From NCBI RefSeq assembly GCF_016908975.1, contig NZ_JAFBEX010000007.1:124001-188000 (forward strand): a DNA stretch of 64,000 nt, written 5' to 3'. Source of the stretch: Neobacillus cucumis. Its GTDB lineage: Bacteria > Bacillota > Bacilli > Bacillales > Cytobacillaceae. The notes beneath the pieces are model-generated. The model searched no databases. It saw only the letters and a list, made by a program, of their open reading frames with translations, and had not been told where the DNA came from. Of this stretch, positions 36,941-47,123 are shown piece by piece. Position 1 is the stretch's first letter. Each line of letters starts with the position of its first letter. Both the position numbers and the translations under genes were made by a program.

Positions 36941-38659
36941 TTATTCGTGGAAATTGGTACCGTCAGTAGTTGCTCTTACAATACCAGCGCGGATAACAAA
37001 ATCACCGAAGTGCTCGTCTTCCTGTCTTTCTTTCGCATAGCGCGGAAGAATCACACGTAATTCCTTAAGGATTTCTTCTTCTCCGATATTTTCACGGTAC
37101 ATTTTGCTAAGACGGGTGCCGTCGTGAGCTGCACCAAGGTACATATTATATTTACCAACCGCTTTACCGATAAAACCGATTTCTCCAAGCGCGTGTCGTG
37201 CACAACCGTTTGGACATCCAGTCATTCTAATGGTAATTTCTTTTTCTCGTAAGCCGTTTTCATCAACAATCTCTTCAATCTTTGTAATTAGAGTTGGTAA
37301 ATAGCGTTCTGCTTCTGCCATCGCTAAACCACATGTAGGAAGAGCGACACACGCCATTGAGCTGCGGCGAAGAGCAGAATAATGCTTACCGTCTGTTAAG
37401 CCATATTTTTCAATCAATTCATTGATTTTCTTCTTTTTCTGGCTCGAAACATTCGCAATAATCACATTTTGGTTACCGGTCAAGTGGAAATCACCCGTAT
37501 GGACCTTGGCAATTTCACGTAAGCCCGTTTTTAATTGATAATCTGGGTAGTCCGCCACACGGCCGTTTTCAATAAAAAGGGTAAAGTTCCATTTTCCTTG
37601 AACCCCTTTAACCCATCCGTAACGGTCGCCGTTATGATCGAATTTGAATTCTCTAGCTTCGTCTAGACTCCAGCCAAGGCGGTTTTCAAGCTCAGCCTTA
37701 ACGTTTTCCAGACCAAGACGATCAACTGTGTACTTAAAGCGGGCATTTTTACGTACGGAACGATTGCCATAATCGCGTTGGATTGTAATTGTTTTTTCCG
37801 CTACCTCATAAAGTTGGTGCGGTTTAACGAAACCGATCACTTTTGCCAACTGAGGATATGTTGCCGTATCACCATGTGACATCCCCATACCGCCGCCAAT
37901 TGCTACGTTAAAGCCAACTAGTTTGCCATCTTCTACAATCGCGATAAAGCCAAGGTCTTGTGAGAAGACATCAATGTCATTGTGTGGTGGCACCGCAATA
38001 CCAATTTTGAACTTACGTGGCAAGTAAGTTGGACCATACATTGGTTCTATTTCTTCGAATTCAGGAGTGCCAGCTACTTTTTCTTCATCCAACCAAACTT
38101 CGTAGTAGGCTCTTGTTTTCGGAAGAAGATCATCACTTAATTTTTTAGACCATTCATACACTTCGGCATGGATCTCGGATTGATACGGATTCGAAGCACA
38201 CATAACGTTACGGTTTACGTCACCGCATGCTGCGATTGTATCCATAAGTGCTGAGTTAATTTCTTGAATGGTACTCTTCATATTCCATTTTAAAATTCCA
38301 TGCATTTGCCATGTCTCACGTGTGGTTAGCTTAAGCGTGCCGTTACCATATTTATCAGCTAGTTCATCCATTACTAGCCATTGGTTCGGTGCTGCTACTC
38401 CCCCAGGAAGGCGAACACGAAGCATGAATTGATAAGCTGGTTCTAACTTTTGCTTAGCACGCTCGTTGCGAAGGTCACGGTCGTCCTGCAAGTAGCTGCC
38501 GTGGTGCTTCATTAGACGGTTATCATCGTCAGGAATACCGGCACTCATTCGGTCCACCATTACTTCTTTCAACGTACCACGCAGATAATTGCTTCGTACC
38601 TTAATATCCTCAACATCACTTGGTGGTCCATCTGGTGCTTTTAAAATTTGATTAACCAT
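36941..38659 (-). CDS. cysI: sulfite reductase hemoprotein (beta subunit)
   Basis: 572 residues. Carries sirohaem and a 4Fe-4S cluster and reduces sulfite to sulfide with six electrons from CysJ. The cluster ligands are CVALPTC (C-x5-C) and [10 protein letters not shown] (C-x3-C). It closely resembles B. subtilis CysI throughout. ATG 38659 matches that homologue's start and follows GAAGGAGATTTATTTCAAC; the frame open to 38683 adds residues across the ribosome site. It lies 27 bp after cysJ as the last gene of the unit. Confidence 0.96.
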   Translation of the reverse strand: MVNQILKAPDGPPSDVEDIKVRSNYLRGTLKEVMVDRMSAGIPDDDNRLMKHHGSYLQDDRDLRNERAKQKLEPAYQFMLRVRLPGGVAAPNQWLVMDELADKYGNGTLKLTTRETWQMHGILKWNMKSTIQEINSALMDTIAACGDVNRNVMCASNPYQSEIHAEVYEWSKKLSDDLLPKTRAYYEVWLDEEKVAGTPEFEEIEPMYGPTYLPRKFKIGIAVPPHNDIDVFSQDLGFIAIVEDGKLVGFNVAIGGGMGMSHGDTATYPQLAKVIGFVKPHQLYEVAEKTITIQRDYGNRSVRKNARFKYTVDRLGLENVKAELENRLGWSLDEAREFKFDHNGDRYGWVKGVQGKWNFTLFIENGRVADYPDYQLKTGLREIAKVHTGDFHLTGNQNVIIANVSSQKKKKINELIEKYGLTDGKHYSALRRSSMACVALPTCGLAMAEAERYLPTLITKIEEIVDENGLREKEITIRMTGCPNGCARHALGEIGFIGKAVGKYNMYLGAAHDGTRLSKMYRENIGEEEILKELRVILPRYAKERQEDEHFGDFVIRAGIVRATTDGTNFHE

Positions 38660-38686
38660 GTTGAAATAAATCTCCTTCCACAAAAA

Positions 38687-40489
38687 TCAATATACATCGC
38701 GCTGGTAACGTTTTTGCTGCTGCATGTCGGCAAGATAAGCTTCTGCTTCTTCACGGCTTAGGCTGCCTTCTTTTTCAATGATGTCGATGATTGTTTGATG
38801 GACATCATGTGCCATGTGTTTCTCATCACCACAAATATATACAGCGGCACCTTCTTGCAGCCATTGGAACAATTCCTTGCTGTTTTCAAGCATACGGTGT
38901 TGGACATATACCTTTTGGTCAGTGTCTCTTGAAAACGCAACATCCATTTTTGTTAATGTTCCGTTTTGCAGCCATTTTTGCCATTCAACTTGGTAAAGGA
39001 AATCTGTCACGTAATGCTGATCACCGAAGAACATCCAGGCTTTTCCTTCTGCCCCTGTTTCTTCGCGTTCCTGCATAAAGGAACGGAACGGTGCTACACC
39101 CGTACCAGGTCCAACCATAATGATTGGTGTTTCAGGGTTTTGTGGCAGTTTAAAGTTTTCGTTTTGCTGAACGTAAACATTGAGGATGTCCCCTGGGTTA
39201 GTCCGGTCAGCAACTAATGTCGAACATACGCCTTTTCGGTCGCGTCCATGTGCTTCGTAACGTACGGTACCAATCGTTAAATGAACTTCATCAGGATTAG
39301 CAGCTAAGCTTGACGCAATGGAGTAAAGACGACTTGGTATTTTTCGTAAAATGGATACAAACTCTTGTGCCGTTACATTCCATGGTGCATAGTCGCGAAC
39401 TAAATCTAGTACATCACGTCCATGCAGGTATGCTTTTACCTCTTCTTCTTTACCAGGTGCAAGAAGGTCTTGTAACTCTTTATTACCTGTTAGCTCTGCT
39501 GCTTTTTGAAGAAGTGGTTTTGTAAGAACTGTAATTTCATAATAGGAAACAAGCGCATCGTTTAAAGTACGAACGTCCCCTTGTTTCACGGTTACTTTTT
39601 CGTCAGGATTCAGGTTTAATTCCTTAATTAAGAGATCCACTAGTTCTGAATCATTATCAGGATAAACGCCAAGAGCATCACCTGGTTCAAAAGTCAGACC
39701 GGAATCTTCAAGTGAAAGTTCCAGATGGTGTGTCTCTTTATTGGAGCCGCGCCCGTTAAGATTGATATTTTCAAGAACCTCCGCTTTGAATGGGTTCGTT
39801 CTTGAGTAAACAGATTCAGCTGCTTGGTTTACTGCTACCGCTTGAGCAGATGCTTGGGCTGATCCAGAAGCCTCACCTAAACTTGAAAGAACACCTTCAA
39901 GCCATTCTGCAGCAGGCTCATCAAAATCGACATCACAGTCAAAACGTGGATATAGTCGTGTACCGCCAAGTTCTTCAAGACGTGCATCGAAATCTTTTCC
40001 TGTTTGACAGAAAAATTCGTATGAGCTGTCACCAAGAGCTAAAACGGAAAAATGTAACTCATCTAGTTTTGGTGCCCTTTTGCTGTTTAGGAACTCATGG
40101 AAGCTAATCGCATTATCAGGCGGCTCCCCTTCTCCGTGAGTGCTGGCAATGATAAGAAGATTTTGAAGCTTTTTAAGATTGTTAGCTTTAAAATCGCTCA
40201 TAGCGCTGACAGTTACTTGATAGCCCTTCGCTTCAAGAGTTTGTGCTGATTTTTTCGCTAATCCTCGTGCGTTTCCTGTTTGGGAACCGTAAAGGATTGT
40301 TACCTCTTTTGAGATTTTTGCATTTTCTGTTGGAAGCTGTGTCAATTGGGCTGGTGCCGTTCCGAGTTGGGAACCGGCAAGATAGCCGCTAAGCCACACT
40401 TTTTGTGTTTCAGACAAAGTTGGCAGGAGTCTATTAAGGAGCTCCACTTGCTCCTGTGTAAACGGGCTGTTTAATACCTGAAGTTGCAA
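38687..40489 (-). CDS. cysJ: sulfite reductase flavoprotein (alpha subunit)
   Basis: About 600 residues. Passes electrons from NADPH through FAD and FMN to CysI. Domains in order: a short helical N-terminus (LQVLNSPFTQEQVELLNRLL), a flavodoxin domain starting TILYGSQTGNARGLA, an Ala/Gln-rich linker near residue 210, then FAD (RLYSIASSL) and NADPH (MVGPGTGVAPFRSFMQER) domains ending in the conserved QQQKRYQRDVY. TTG 40489 gives the B. subtilis-like start and follows GAGGTGGTATTG. A 200-bp gap separates it from sirB, so a second promoter is possible. Confidence 0.95.
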   Translation of the reverse strand: MQLQVLNSPFTQEQVELLNRLLPTLSETQKVWLSGYLAGSQLGTAPAQLTQLPTENAKISKEVTILYGSQTGNARGLAKKSAQTLEAKGYQVTVSAMSDFKANNLKKLQNLLIIASTHGEGEPPDNAISFHEFLNSKRAPKLDELHFSVLALGDSSYEFFCQTGKDFDARLEELGGTRLYPRFDCDVDFDEPAAEWLEGVLSSLGEASGSAQASAQAVAVNQAAESVYSRTNPFKAEVLENINLNGRGSNKETHHLELSLEDSGLTFEPGDALGVYPDNDSELVDLLIKELNLNPDEKVTVKQGDVRTLNDALVSYYEITVLTKPLLQKAAELTGNKELQDLLAPGKEEEVKAYLHGRDVLDLVRDYAPWNVTAQEFVSILRKIPSRLYSIASSLAANPDEVHLTIGTVRYEAHGRDRKGVCSTLVADRTNPGDILNVYVQQNENFKLPQNPETPIIMVGPGTGVAPFRSFMQEREETGAEGKAWMFFGDQHYVTDFLYQVEWQKWLQNGTLTKMDVAFSRDTDQKVYVQHRMLENSKELFQWLQEGAAVYICGDEKHMAHDVHQTIIDIIEKEGSLSREEAEAYLADMQQQKRYQRDVY

Positions 40490-40691
40490 CAATACCACCT
40501 CACATGGAATAAAAAATATTATTTTGCAAAAAGATTGAAAACATTCTCTCTAATAATCTAGCATGCCATTTTTTTATGATTCAGACAACTATTATCTAAA
40601 AAAAAACAAAGAATATTTAATAGAATTCATTCACTAGGTGAAAATTACCAGATTTAAAGTAGAATTGAGCATGGAATATCGCTTCCTATGA

Positions 40692-41423
40692 TCAATTCTC
40701 GCGCTCTGTTGCCCGCGCAACCACCATATCCTCAATCACCCGATGGCTGCTTAAGATACCTGTATGATAAATCTCTCGCCCTAGCTTCGACCACTTTCGA
40801 ATCTCAGCGGTTACTTCTGCAATCAATAACCCAGAGAATAATAAATAAGGAATCACAATGACCCTGCCCTCTGCTGTTTCCATCACTGTACGTAATCCTT
40901 CTTTAAAACGAGGTTCCGCCGCTGCTAAATAGGAGACTGAAACACCTTTGATCCCGAGGCGCTCCTTCAAGCCTGCGGCAATCAAATCGAAATCAGCGAG
41001 CGTATCCGGGTCACTGCTTCCCCTTCCGACAATTAAAACCTGATCCTGCTGGACAACTGTTCCAACAGTCTCTCTAACCAGCTCAGCCACAGCATCCAGG
41101 ATGGCACCTTGAACACCGAAAGGATCCTTGACATTGATAGAAATATCAGGGTAAGCCATGCTTAAGCTGTCAAGGACATTGGGGATATCCTGTTTGATAT
41201 GGCCGGCAGCCAATAAAAACAAGGGAACTACTGTTATTTCCGTTGCCCCTTTTTGCACACACAAACTGAAACCTACTTCAATCGATGGCTCGGTCAGCTC
41301 TAGAAAACTAATCTCCTGTATCGGCACAGTCACACGCTCACTCACTCGGGCAATAAAGGCTTTTGCCTCATCTGCACCTTTTTTCGAGCGTGTTCCATGA
41401 CCAATGTATAAAATGGCTTTCAT
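40692..41423 (-). CDS. sirB: sirohydrochlorin ferrochelatase SirB (YlnE/CbiX type)
   Basis: 243 residues. Inserts iron into sirohydrochlorin, the last step to the sirohaem used by CysI. ILYIGHGTRSKKG holds the metal-binding histidine, and VVPLFLLAAGHIKQDIP carries the second. Two similar alpha/beta halves are visible. It occupies the position of B. subtilis ylnE, 17 bp after sumT. GGAGGGATGTAG precedes the ATG. Confidence 0.9.
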   Translation of the reverse strand: MKAILYIGHGTRSKKGADEAKAFIARVSERVTVPIQEISFLELTEPSIEVGFSLCVQKGATEITVVPLFLLAAGHIKQDIPNVLDSLSMAYPDISINVKDPFGVQGAILDAVAELVRETVGTVVQQDQVLIVGRGSSDPDTLADFDLIAAGLKERLGIKGVSVSYLAAAEPRFKEGLRTVMETAEGRVIVIPYLLFSGLLIAEVTAEIRKWSKLGREIYHTGILSSHRVIEDMVVARATEREN

Positions 41424-41440
41424 CTACATCCCTCCAAAGA

Positions 41441-42217
41441 CTACCCCTGGACAACTGGCAATTTAGGAACAATTTCCTCTTGAAACCAGTTTAACCGATG
41501 ATGAAGCTTTACAACCTCCCCAATCACAATCATGCTTGGATTAGAGATTGTAGCTTCCTTCACAAGTTCCACTATGGTCTCAAGCGTCCCTACGACTGTT
41601 TGTTGATCGCTTAGGGTTCCCCAGTGCACAAGTGCAATCGGTGTCTCAGGTAATTTACCAGCATCGATTAACTGCTTGGTAATGGTTGGGAGATGGGAAA
41701 CACCCATATAAATACACAGCGTATCCACACCATTTGCCAGGTGATACCATTGATGTTCAGCTGCCTCGTCGCTCGCCTGGTGACCCGTGATAAAGGCAAA
41801 ACTTTTGCTTAATCCACGATGGGTGACAGGAATTCCGGCATAAGCCGAAGCGGCAATCCCGGAAGTTATCCCGGGAACCACTTCAAACGGAACCTCATGC
41901 TTCACACACTCTTCCGCTTCCTCGCCGCCGCGCCCAAACACAAATGGATCGCCGCCCTTTAACCGAACAACCTGATACCCTTTTTTAGCGTATTTGACTA
42001 AAAAATGATTAATCGTTTCTTGCTTCATCGTATGATAATGTGGGAGCTTACCGCAGTAAACTAGCTGTGCCCCTTCTTTTGCAAGTTTGAGTAGTTCAGG
42101 ATTTACGAGCCTATCATAGAGGATGACATCGGCTTCCTGCAGGCATCGTAATCCTTTGACCGTTATCAAATCTGGATCTCCAGGACCTGCACCTACTAAA
42201 TAAACCTTGCCAGCCAT
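41441..42217 (-). CDS. uroporphyrinogen-III C-methyltransferase (SUMT, YlnD)
   Basis: 258 residues. Methylates uroporphyrinogen III twice with SAM to make precorrin-2 on the way to sirohaem. VYLVGAGPGDPDLITVKGL, YDRLVNPELL, VRLKGGDPFVFGRGGEEAEE and VVPGITSGIAASAYAGIPVTHRG are signatures. No Met8/SirC dehydrogenase domain is fused or adjacent, so that step needs another gene. AAAGGGTGAGCAGCC precedes the ATG. Confidence 0.95.
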   Translation of the reverse strand: MAGKVYLVGAGPGDPDLITVKGLRCLQEADVILYDRLVNPELLKLAKEGAQLVYCGKLPHYHTMKQETINHFLVKYAKKGYQVVRLKGGDPFVFGRGGEEAEECVKHEVPFEVVPGITSGIAASAYAGIPVTHRGLSKSFAFITGHQASDEAAEHQWYHLANGVDTLCIYMGVSHLPTITKQLIDAGKLPETPIALVHWGTLSDQQTVVGTLETIVELVKEATISNPSMIVIGEVVKLHHRLNWFQEEIVPKLPVVQG

Positions 42218-42237
42218 GGCTGCTCACCCTTTCCTAT

Positions 42238-42837
42238 CTAGATGATGTTCTTTTCTTGTAAGTATGCAAAAATTTGTTGAACGGCTTCACCCACTGTTAA
42301 TTTGTCAGAGCGAATCGTAATTTCTGGGCGCTCTGGAGCTTCATATGGTGAATCAATTCCAGTAAAATCTTTAATTTCTCCGCGGCGTGCTTTTTCATAA
42401 AGTTTCTTTGGATCACGCGCTTCACATTGTTCAAGCGGGCAGTCAATAAAGACTTCAATAAACTCGCCCTCTTCAAACAATGCCCGAACCTGATCGCGGT
42501 CAGAACGGAATGGCGAAATAAACGCTGTTGTTACGATTGCTCCGCTATCGACAAATAGTTTAGCAACTTCACCAATACGGCGAATATTTTCAGTACGATC
42601 GTAATCTGAAAAGCCCAAATCCTTATTTAAACCATGGCGGATATTATCGCCATCTAGGACATATTCATTGATCCCTTGACGGTATAATTCACTTGAGACC
42701 GCATTCGCAATCGTGGATTTACCTGAACCAGAAAGTCCAGTAAACCATAGAACGGCACTGCCGTGACCATTTTGAGAACGGCGGTCTTCTTTTGAGACTG
42801 TAGTTGAATGCCAAGTAATATTGGTTGCTTTAGACAT
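42238..42837 (-). CDS. cysC: adenylylsulfate kinase
   Basis: 199 residues. Phosphorylates APS to PAPS. The P-loop is [29 protein letters not shown] and [13 protein letters not shown] follow as in the family. It lies 15 bp after sat. AAGGAGGAAATGCAACA precedes the ATG. Confidence 0.96.
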   Translation of the reverse strand: MSKATNITWHSTTVSKEDRRSQNGHGSAVLWFTGLSGSGKSTIANAVSSELYRQGINEYVLDGDNIRHGLNKDLGFSDYDRTENIRRIGEVAKLFVDSGAIVTTAFISPFRSDRDQVRALFEEGEFIEVFIDCPLEQCEARDPKKLYEKARRGEIKDFTGIDSPYEAPERPEITIRSDKLTVGEAVQQIFAYLQEKNII

Positions 42838-42852
42838 TGTTGCATTTCCTCC

Positions 42853-44004
42853 TTAAACTGTTGCGGTTTCTTCTTTCATTCCTTCGATTAATACTTCGAC
42901 AACTTCTTTACGGCTGAAAGTTGCAGGAGGAAGTACACCGGCACGAAGCATTTCTCTAACTTTTGTTCCTGAAAGGATGACGCGATCTTCTTTAGTGTGC
43001 GGGCAAGTTTTATCTGAAGCCATGCCTTCACATTTTGTGCAATAGAAGCTATGTTCAAAGAATAATGGTTTAATGCCAAGCTCGCCTTCTTCAAAATTAC
43101 TGAAGATGTACTGTGCATCATATGTTCCGTAGTAGTTGCCTACACCCGCATGGTCACGACCAACGATGAAGTGTGTGCAGCCAAAGTTCTTACGAGCAAT
43201 TGCATGGAAAATCGCTTCCCTTGGGCCAGCATAACGCATTGCCGCAGGATATACACCAAGTTGAACGCGTTCAGCAGGATAGTAATTATCAAGCAATACA
43301 CGATAGCTTTTTAAACGAACTTCTGCTGAAATATCATCTGATTTTGTTTCTCCAACAAGCGGATTAACAAATAATCCATCAACAGTTTCTAAAGCTGCTT
43401 TTTGAATATACTCATGTGCACGGTGGATTGGGTTTCTCGTTTGGAAACCAACAATGGTTTTCCAACCTTTTGCTTCAAAGATCTCACGTGTTTCTTTTGG
43501 TTCATACCATACATCAGCGAATACGCCTTTTTCTGATTTTTTAACTAGTACAATATCACCTGCTACATAGACAGGTCCTCTTTCATAAAGACGTTTTACA
43601 CCTGGGTGAGCTACTTCGTCAGTTTTGTAAACTTCAATGGCTTCTTTATCTAAATCTGGCTCATACCATTCAGATACCTTGATCACACCATAAACCTCGT
43701 TTTGAAAAACTAACTTGATTTCTTCGCCTACTTTTAGTGTTGCAGCTGTTTCGTATGAAACAGGCAATGTAACTGGAATCGACCAGATGGTGTTGTCGGC
43801 CAAACGCATGTTAGCCACTACATTTTCATAATCAGCTTTACCAAGGAAACCGGTAAGCGGGCTGAAAAGACCTACACCAATCAACTCAAGGTCACTCAAG
43901 GCGATTGCATCAATTTCAATTTCTTTTTCGATGGTTGTTAGATCATAAGTTGGATTAAAAGCTTGAATTAGTTTTCCTCCATGAGGTGCTGGTAAAAATG
44001 ACAC
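42853..44004 (-). CDS. sat: sulfate adenylyltransferase
   Basis: 383 residues. Joins ATP and sulfate into APS, the first step of assimilation. [38 protein letters not shown] and the cysteine cluster [16 protein letters not shown] (a likely zinc site) are typical of the Bacillus monofunctional type. It starts with GTG; AAAGGACTTGATTAAAC precedes. It lies about 160 bp after cysH in place of the cysP-sat order of B. subtilis. Confidence 0.96.
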   Translation of the reverse strand: MSFLPAPHGGKLIQAFNPTYDLTTIEKEIEIDAIALSDLELIGVGLFSPLTGFLGKADYENVVANMRLADNTIWSIPVTLPVSYETAATLKVGEEIKLVFQNEVYGVIKVSEWYEPDLDKEAIEVYKTDEVAHPGVKRLYERGPVYVAGDIVLVKKSEKGVFADVWYEPKETREIFEAKGWKTIVGFQTRNPIHRAHEYIQKAALETVDGLFVNPLVGETKSDDISAEVRLKSYRVLLDNYYPAERVQLGVYPAAMRYAGPREAIFHAIARKNFGCTHFIVGRDHAGVGNYYGTYDAQYIFSNFEEGELGIKPLFFEHSFYCTKCEGMASDKTCPHTKEDRVILSGTKVREMLRAGVLPPATFSRKEVVEVLIEGMKEETATV

Positions 44005-44168
44005 GTTTAATCAAGTCCTTTCTTTTTTTGAAAATAAAATATATATATCAATAAAAATGTAAAACTAGCAAACTTAGTCTATCGCAATTTTTTGTATATG
44101 GAAATATACCCGATTGTTTTTATCCACGACTTGGAATCAAGAATACCTTCATCGCAGAGTGATGGATA

Positions 44169-44885
44169 TTAACGGGTATGTAAGCCGCATTCTGTCTTGC
44201 CGCTTCCAGACCAGCGTCCTGCACGTGAATCTTCACCATCTCCTACAGGCTTAGTGCAAGGGAAACAGCCGATACTTGGATAATTTTGGTCATGTAAAGT
44301 GTTATATGGAAGATCTTTTTTCTTAATGTAATCCCAGACCTCATCCCAAGTCCAATGAATTAATGGGCAAATTTTAATATTCTCGAATTTATCATCTTTA
44401 TTAAGGAATTCCGTATTGACCCTTGTTGGTGACTGATCACGGCGGAGACCGGAAATCCATGCTTGTTTGGCTGTCAAGGTCTCTCTTAATGGGATTACCT
44501 TACGGATATTGCAGCACTGGTTGGCATCTCGAAGCCATAAAGCTGAGCCATATTCTGCTGCTTGCTCATCAAGCGTTACTTTTGGTTGTTTCCGCTCAAT
44601 TTTTAGGGATGGGAAACGAGCTTCGATTTTATCGATGACTTCGTATGTTTCTGGAAAATGTAGTCCTGTATCTAAGAACACAATCCGTGCATCGGGTTTT
44701 ACCTGTTGGATTATATCTATTAATACTATTGCCTCTGCGCCGAAGCTTGATGCATACACAATTTCATCATCAGCATAGTTGTTGTATGCCCACTCTAATA
44801 CGGAGCGTGCCCCTTTTGTTTCATCGTCGAATGAAAATGTGTCAGAAATTTGTTGCCAATTTTGATAGGTTACAGCAGCTGTCAT
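44169..44885 (-). CDS. cysH: (phospho)adenylylsulfate reductase
   Basis: 238 residues. Reduces APS or PAPS to sulfite with thioredoxin. Cysteine pairs QCCNIRK and IGCFPC supply the 4Fe-4S cluster found in Bacillus CysH enzymes, which accept both substrates, and TECGLH at the C-terminus holds the catalytic cysteine. AAAGGAGGTATGTCGC precedes the ATG. It is the first enzyme gene behind the SAM riboswitch and yezD. Confidence 0.95.
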   Translation of the reverse strand: MTAAVTYQNWQQISDTFSFDDETKGARSVLEWAYNNYADDEIVYASSFGAEAIVLIDIIQQVKPDARIVFLDTGLHFPETYEVIDKIEARFPSLKIERKQPKVTLDEQAAEYGSALWLRDANQCCNIRKVIPLRETLTAKQAWISGLRRDQSPTRVNTEFLNKDDKFENIKICPLIHWTWDEVWDYIKKKDLPYNTLHDQNYPSIGCFPCTKPVGDGEDSRAGRWSGSGKTECGLHTR

Positions 44886-44902
44886 GCGACATACCTCCTT
44901 TT

Positions 44903-44940
44903 TTCATAAAAAAAACGTCTTCCTGGCTGGCTGACGTGGA
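44903..44940 (-). promoter_or_regulatory. hairpin with T-run between yezD and cysH
   Basis: On the minus strand ACGTC...GACGT is followed by TTTTTTTT just before the cysH ribosome site. A weak internal terminator that could lower cysH expression relative to yezD. Confidence 0.35.
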
Positions 44941-44960
44941 AACAGCCTCCAGACTTCTGG

Positions 44961-45119
44961 TCAGCGGATTTTATTTTTTTGATTAAGACGAACCTTTTCA
45001 TTTTTCTCTATTTGTACAATTTTGCCATCTTGAACCACCAGAGTTATGGAACCAAATTGTAAGGAAACCAACATGTTCTCTAAATGTGTGATCAGTTCTT
45101 CCCTTTCCGCAGCGTTCAG
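44961..45119 (-). CDS. yezD: YezD-family small protein
   Basis: 52 residues, ending ...LQFGSITLVVQDGKIVQIEKN-EKVRL, the hallmark of YezD (DUF2292), often encoded with sulfur genes in Bacilli. Function unknown. The only in-frame codon placed correctly after the ribosome site (AAAGGAGG, 8 bp spacing) is CTG at 45119. The longer frame from a GTG at 45176 runs through the riboswitch terminator stem and is unlikely to be translated. Confidence 0.72.
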   Translation of the reverse strand: MNAAEREELITHLENMLVSLQFGSITLVVQDGKIVQIEKNEKVRLNQKNKIR

Positions 45120-45138
45120 ATGATTCGCCTCCTTTATA

Positions 45139-45172
45139 CAAAAAACGCCTTTCCCTGTTTTAAGAAAGGCGC
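45139..45172 (-). terminator. SAM-riboswitch-controlled terminator
   Basis: CGCCTTTC and GAAAGGCG form an 8-bp stem followed by TTTTTTG on the minus strand. Confidence 0.9.
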
Positions 45173-45190
45173 TCACAAAAGTCGAGTAAA

Positions 45191-45292
45191 CACCTTATCT
45201 CCCAAAATGAAAACCATTTTGCTGGAATTGGCACCTTGCTTGGCAGGTTGCCGGGCTTCATCGGGCCAGTCCCTAAGCCTCTCTCGATAAGA
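45191..45292 (-). ncRNA. SAM-I (S-box) riboswitch
   Basis: On the minus strand CTTATCGAGAGAGGC, GGGACTGGCCCGATGAAGCC, CGGCAACC, AAGGTGCCAATTCC and the closing GAGATAAG are the complete S-box core. High SAM should terminate transcription ahead of yezD-cysH-sat-cysC-sumT-sirB, tying sulfate assimilation to methionine status. Confidence 0.97.
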
Positions 45293-45310
45293 ATTTGATT
45301 GATGAAATTA

Positions 45311-45340
45311 ATCCTACCATACCAATAGGTTTTATGTAAA
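45311..45340 (-). promoter_or_regulatory. promoter of the sulfate-assimilation operon
   Basis: On the minus strand TTTACA, 18 bp, TAGGAT, about 20 bp before the riboswitch. A fair sigma-A match. Confidence 0.45.
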
Positions 45341-45461
45341 TAAAAAAACATAAAATTTTAAAAATTATCTAATTCATTATACAGTAAAAAATTTTTTATG
45401 GAAACTGATGCCCTTTTTTGAACATCTGCATTTACTGTATTGTGGAAGGAGGAGGATCGTG

Positions 45462-45755
45462 ATGACAGAATTAAATTTTCATCATGTTGCCCATGAACTA
45501 TTGAAGAAAGAAGTGGAAGTGGTTACCCTTCAAGGGGATTTTACTGGAAGACTTCTCGAAGTTGGTCATGACATAATTGTGATCGAATCGAGAGGTAGAG
45601 TTCGTCCGCGTGTATTGGCGATTAGAATCGAAACGATTGTCGCCATTTTCCGTGTAGAAAATATTATTCCAAGAGGTCCATTTGGTTTTAATCAAGGACC
45701 ATTCGAGGAATCTACAGACCATCATCATGAGAGCAGTAGCAGCAGCAGTCATTAA
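45462..45755 (+). CDS. DUF2642/YuzF-like protein
   Basis: 97 residues. VEVVTLQGDFTGRLLEVGHD, IIVIESRGRVRPRVLAIRIE and TIVAIFRV form a small Sm-like or beta-barrel domain as in DUF2642 proteins such as B. subtilis YuzF, some of which are spore-associated. The tail is low-complexity (DHHHESSSSSSH). ATG 45462 follows GGAGGAGGATCGTG. A terminator follows. Confidence 0.65.
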   Translation: MTELNFHHVAHELLKKEVEVVTLQGDFTGRLLEVGHDIIVIESRGRVRPRVLAIRIETIVAIFRVENIIPRGPFGFNQGPFEESTDHHHESSSSSSH

Positions 45756-45764
45756 GGACGTAAG

Positions 45765-45796
45765 AGAAAGCAGATGTTGCTTTCTCTTTTTGTTTG
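45765..45796 (+). terminator. terminator after the DUF2642 gene
   Basis: AGAGAAAGCA pairs with TGCTTTCTCT, followed by TTTTTG. Confidence 0.8.
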
Positions 45797-45923
45797 AGGC
45801 TAAACAAGGGGTTGTTCACTTTAATTTTAATACGTTAACATGGTAAAATAGTTGAATGGTAAATATCATGTCCCCATACAATGGAGAACGTAATGAAAAA
45901 TTTAATAGACAGAAGGGTTTCTT

Positions 45924-47030
45924 TTGAAAAAATCAGCAATGAATCTAGACCATAAATTAATTCGCATTTCGCTTACGATGTTGGCGGCTTTTTTGGGTGG
46001 ACTTTTGTTCAGTTTCTTACATACACCGATTCCCTGGCTCCTCGGTCCCATGGCTGCGGTTTTAATGGGTGCCAGGTTTGGCAAGATTGCTTTTTATTGG
46101 CCAGTATGGATCCGGGATACTGGTTTAATTATCGTTGGCTATTCAATTGGGTTATCATTTACCCAAGAGGCGCTTTTGCAAATTATCGCGAAACTTCCGT
46201 CGATGCTTCTGATGACGACGCTGCTTGTGTTTTTTTGTGCAGGTATTGCCTGGATTGTTTCGAAACTAACGGGGGTGGATTATCCAACTGTTCTAACCGG
46301 GAGTATTCCTGGTGGGCTTTCGCAAATGATTATTTTTGCGGAAGAGATGAAAGGAATTGATATTACGACCGTGACTTTTCTGCAGGTAGCGCGGTTAATG
46401 ATGATTATCTTCGTCGTTCCCTTTCTAATATTAGGTCCGTTGTTTAACCATTCGAGTAGTGGTACCGGGGCGGATATGGTCGATCAAGCAGGACAATTAT
46501 CGGGACCCGTCTTTCCGAATTTGGTTTTGTTGGCGATTATTTGTGTGGTGTGTGCTTTCTTGGCGCGGAAATTTAAATTTCCCACACCCAATTTATTAGG
46601 TCCAATCCTTGGGACAGCCATTGCCGGGATTGCCGGTCTACATGGACCTGTCTTGCCTTCATCTGTTTTAGATATTTCACAGTTTATGATTGGTTCCTAT
46701 ATTGGTTTATTATTGAAGCCAGAGAAACTAGAGCATAAAGCAAAAGTCATCAGTCTTGCGTTTTTGAGCGGTCTTTTGATGATTGCCGGGTCGGTCGGCT
46801 TAGGGCTATTGCTCATTTATTTTTACCACATTACCCCATCGACTAGTTTACTAAGCTTGGCGCCAGGAGGAATGGACCAGATGGCCCTTCTTGCCCATGA
46901 AGTCCATGCTGATTTATCAATGGTCACAGGTTTCCAATTATTCCGGCTCTTTTTCATTTATTTTGTCGTTCCACCAATGCTGAGACTATTCTTTAAGGTG
47001 GGATCGAGAAAGATTAAAAGAACCGCATAG
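45924..47030 (+). CDS. AbrB-type (PF05145) membrane protein
   Basis: 368 residues in two similar halves of about five helices each, with FLHTPIPWLLGPMAAVLMG in the first and LLGPILGTAIAGIAGLHGP in the second, and paired SIPGGLSQM/LAPGGMDQM turns. The family is often mislabelled as a transition-state regulator after E. coli AbrB; it is a membrane protein that may transport or regulate. TTG 45924 follows AGAAGGGTTTCT. Single gene. Confidence 0.85.
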   Translation: MKKSAMNLDHKLIRISLTMLAAFLGGLLFSFLHTPIPWLLGPMAAVLMGARFGKIAFYWPVWIRDTGLIIVGYSIGLSFTQEALLQIIAKLPSMLLMTTLLVFFCAGIAWIVSKLTGVDYPTVLTGSIPGGLSQMIIFAEEMKGIDITTVTFLQVARLMMIIFVVPFLILGPLFNHSSSGTGADMVDQAGQLSGPVFPNLVLLAIICVVCAFLARKFKFPTPNLLGPILGTAIAGIAGLHGPVLPSSVLDISQFMIGSYIGLLLKPEKLEHKAKVISLAFLSGLLMIAGSVGLGLLLIYFYHITPSTSLLSLAPGGMDQMALLAHEVHADLSMVTGFQLFRLFFIYFVVPPMLRLFFKVGSRKIKRTA

Positions 47031-47042
47031 TTCGTAATAATA

Positions 47043-47074
47043 GACGCCATTCTCTCAAGAGAATGGCGTCTTCT
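47043..47074. terminator. bidirectional terminator
   Basis: A perfect 12-bp stem GACGCCATTCTC with its complement and a TCAA loop, between convergent genes. Half-copies of the GGTG(T/A)C..GGCACC repeat follow at 47077 and 47135. Confidence 0.8.
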
Positions 47075-47123
47075 TGGTGTCTGGCACCATTTGGAATATT
47101 TCCCCCATAAAAACCGGTCAAAG

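Noticed and set aside
45160..45351. An ORF across the S-box
   Set aside because: It reads through the riboswitch RNA and is explained by it.
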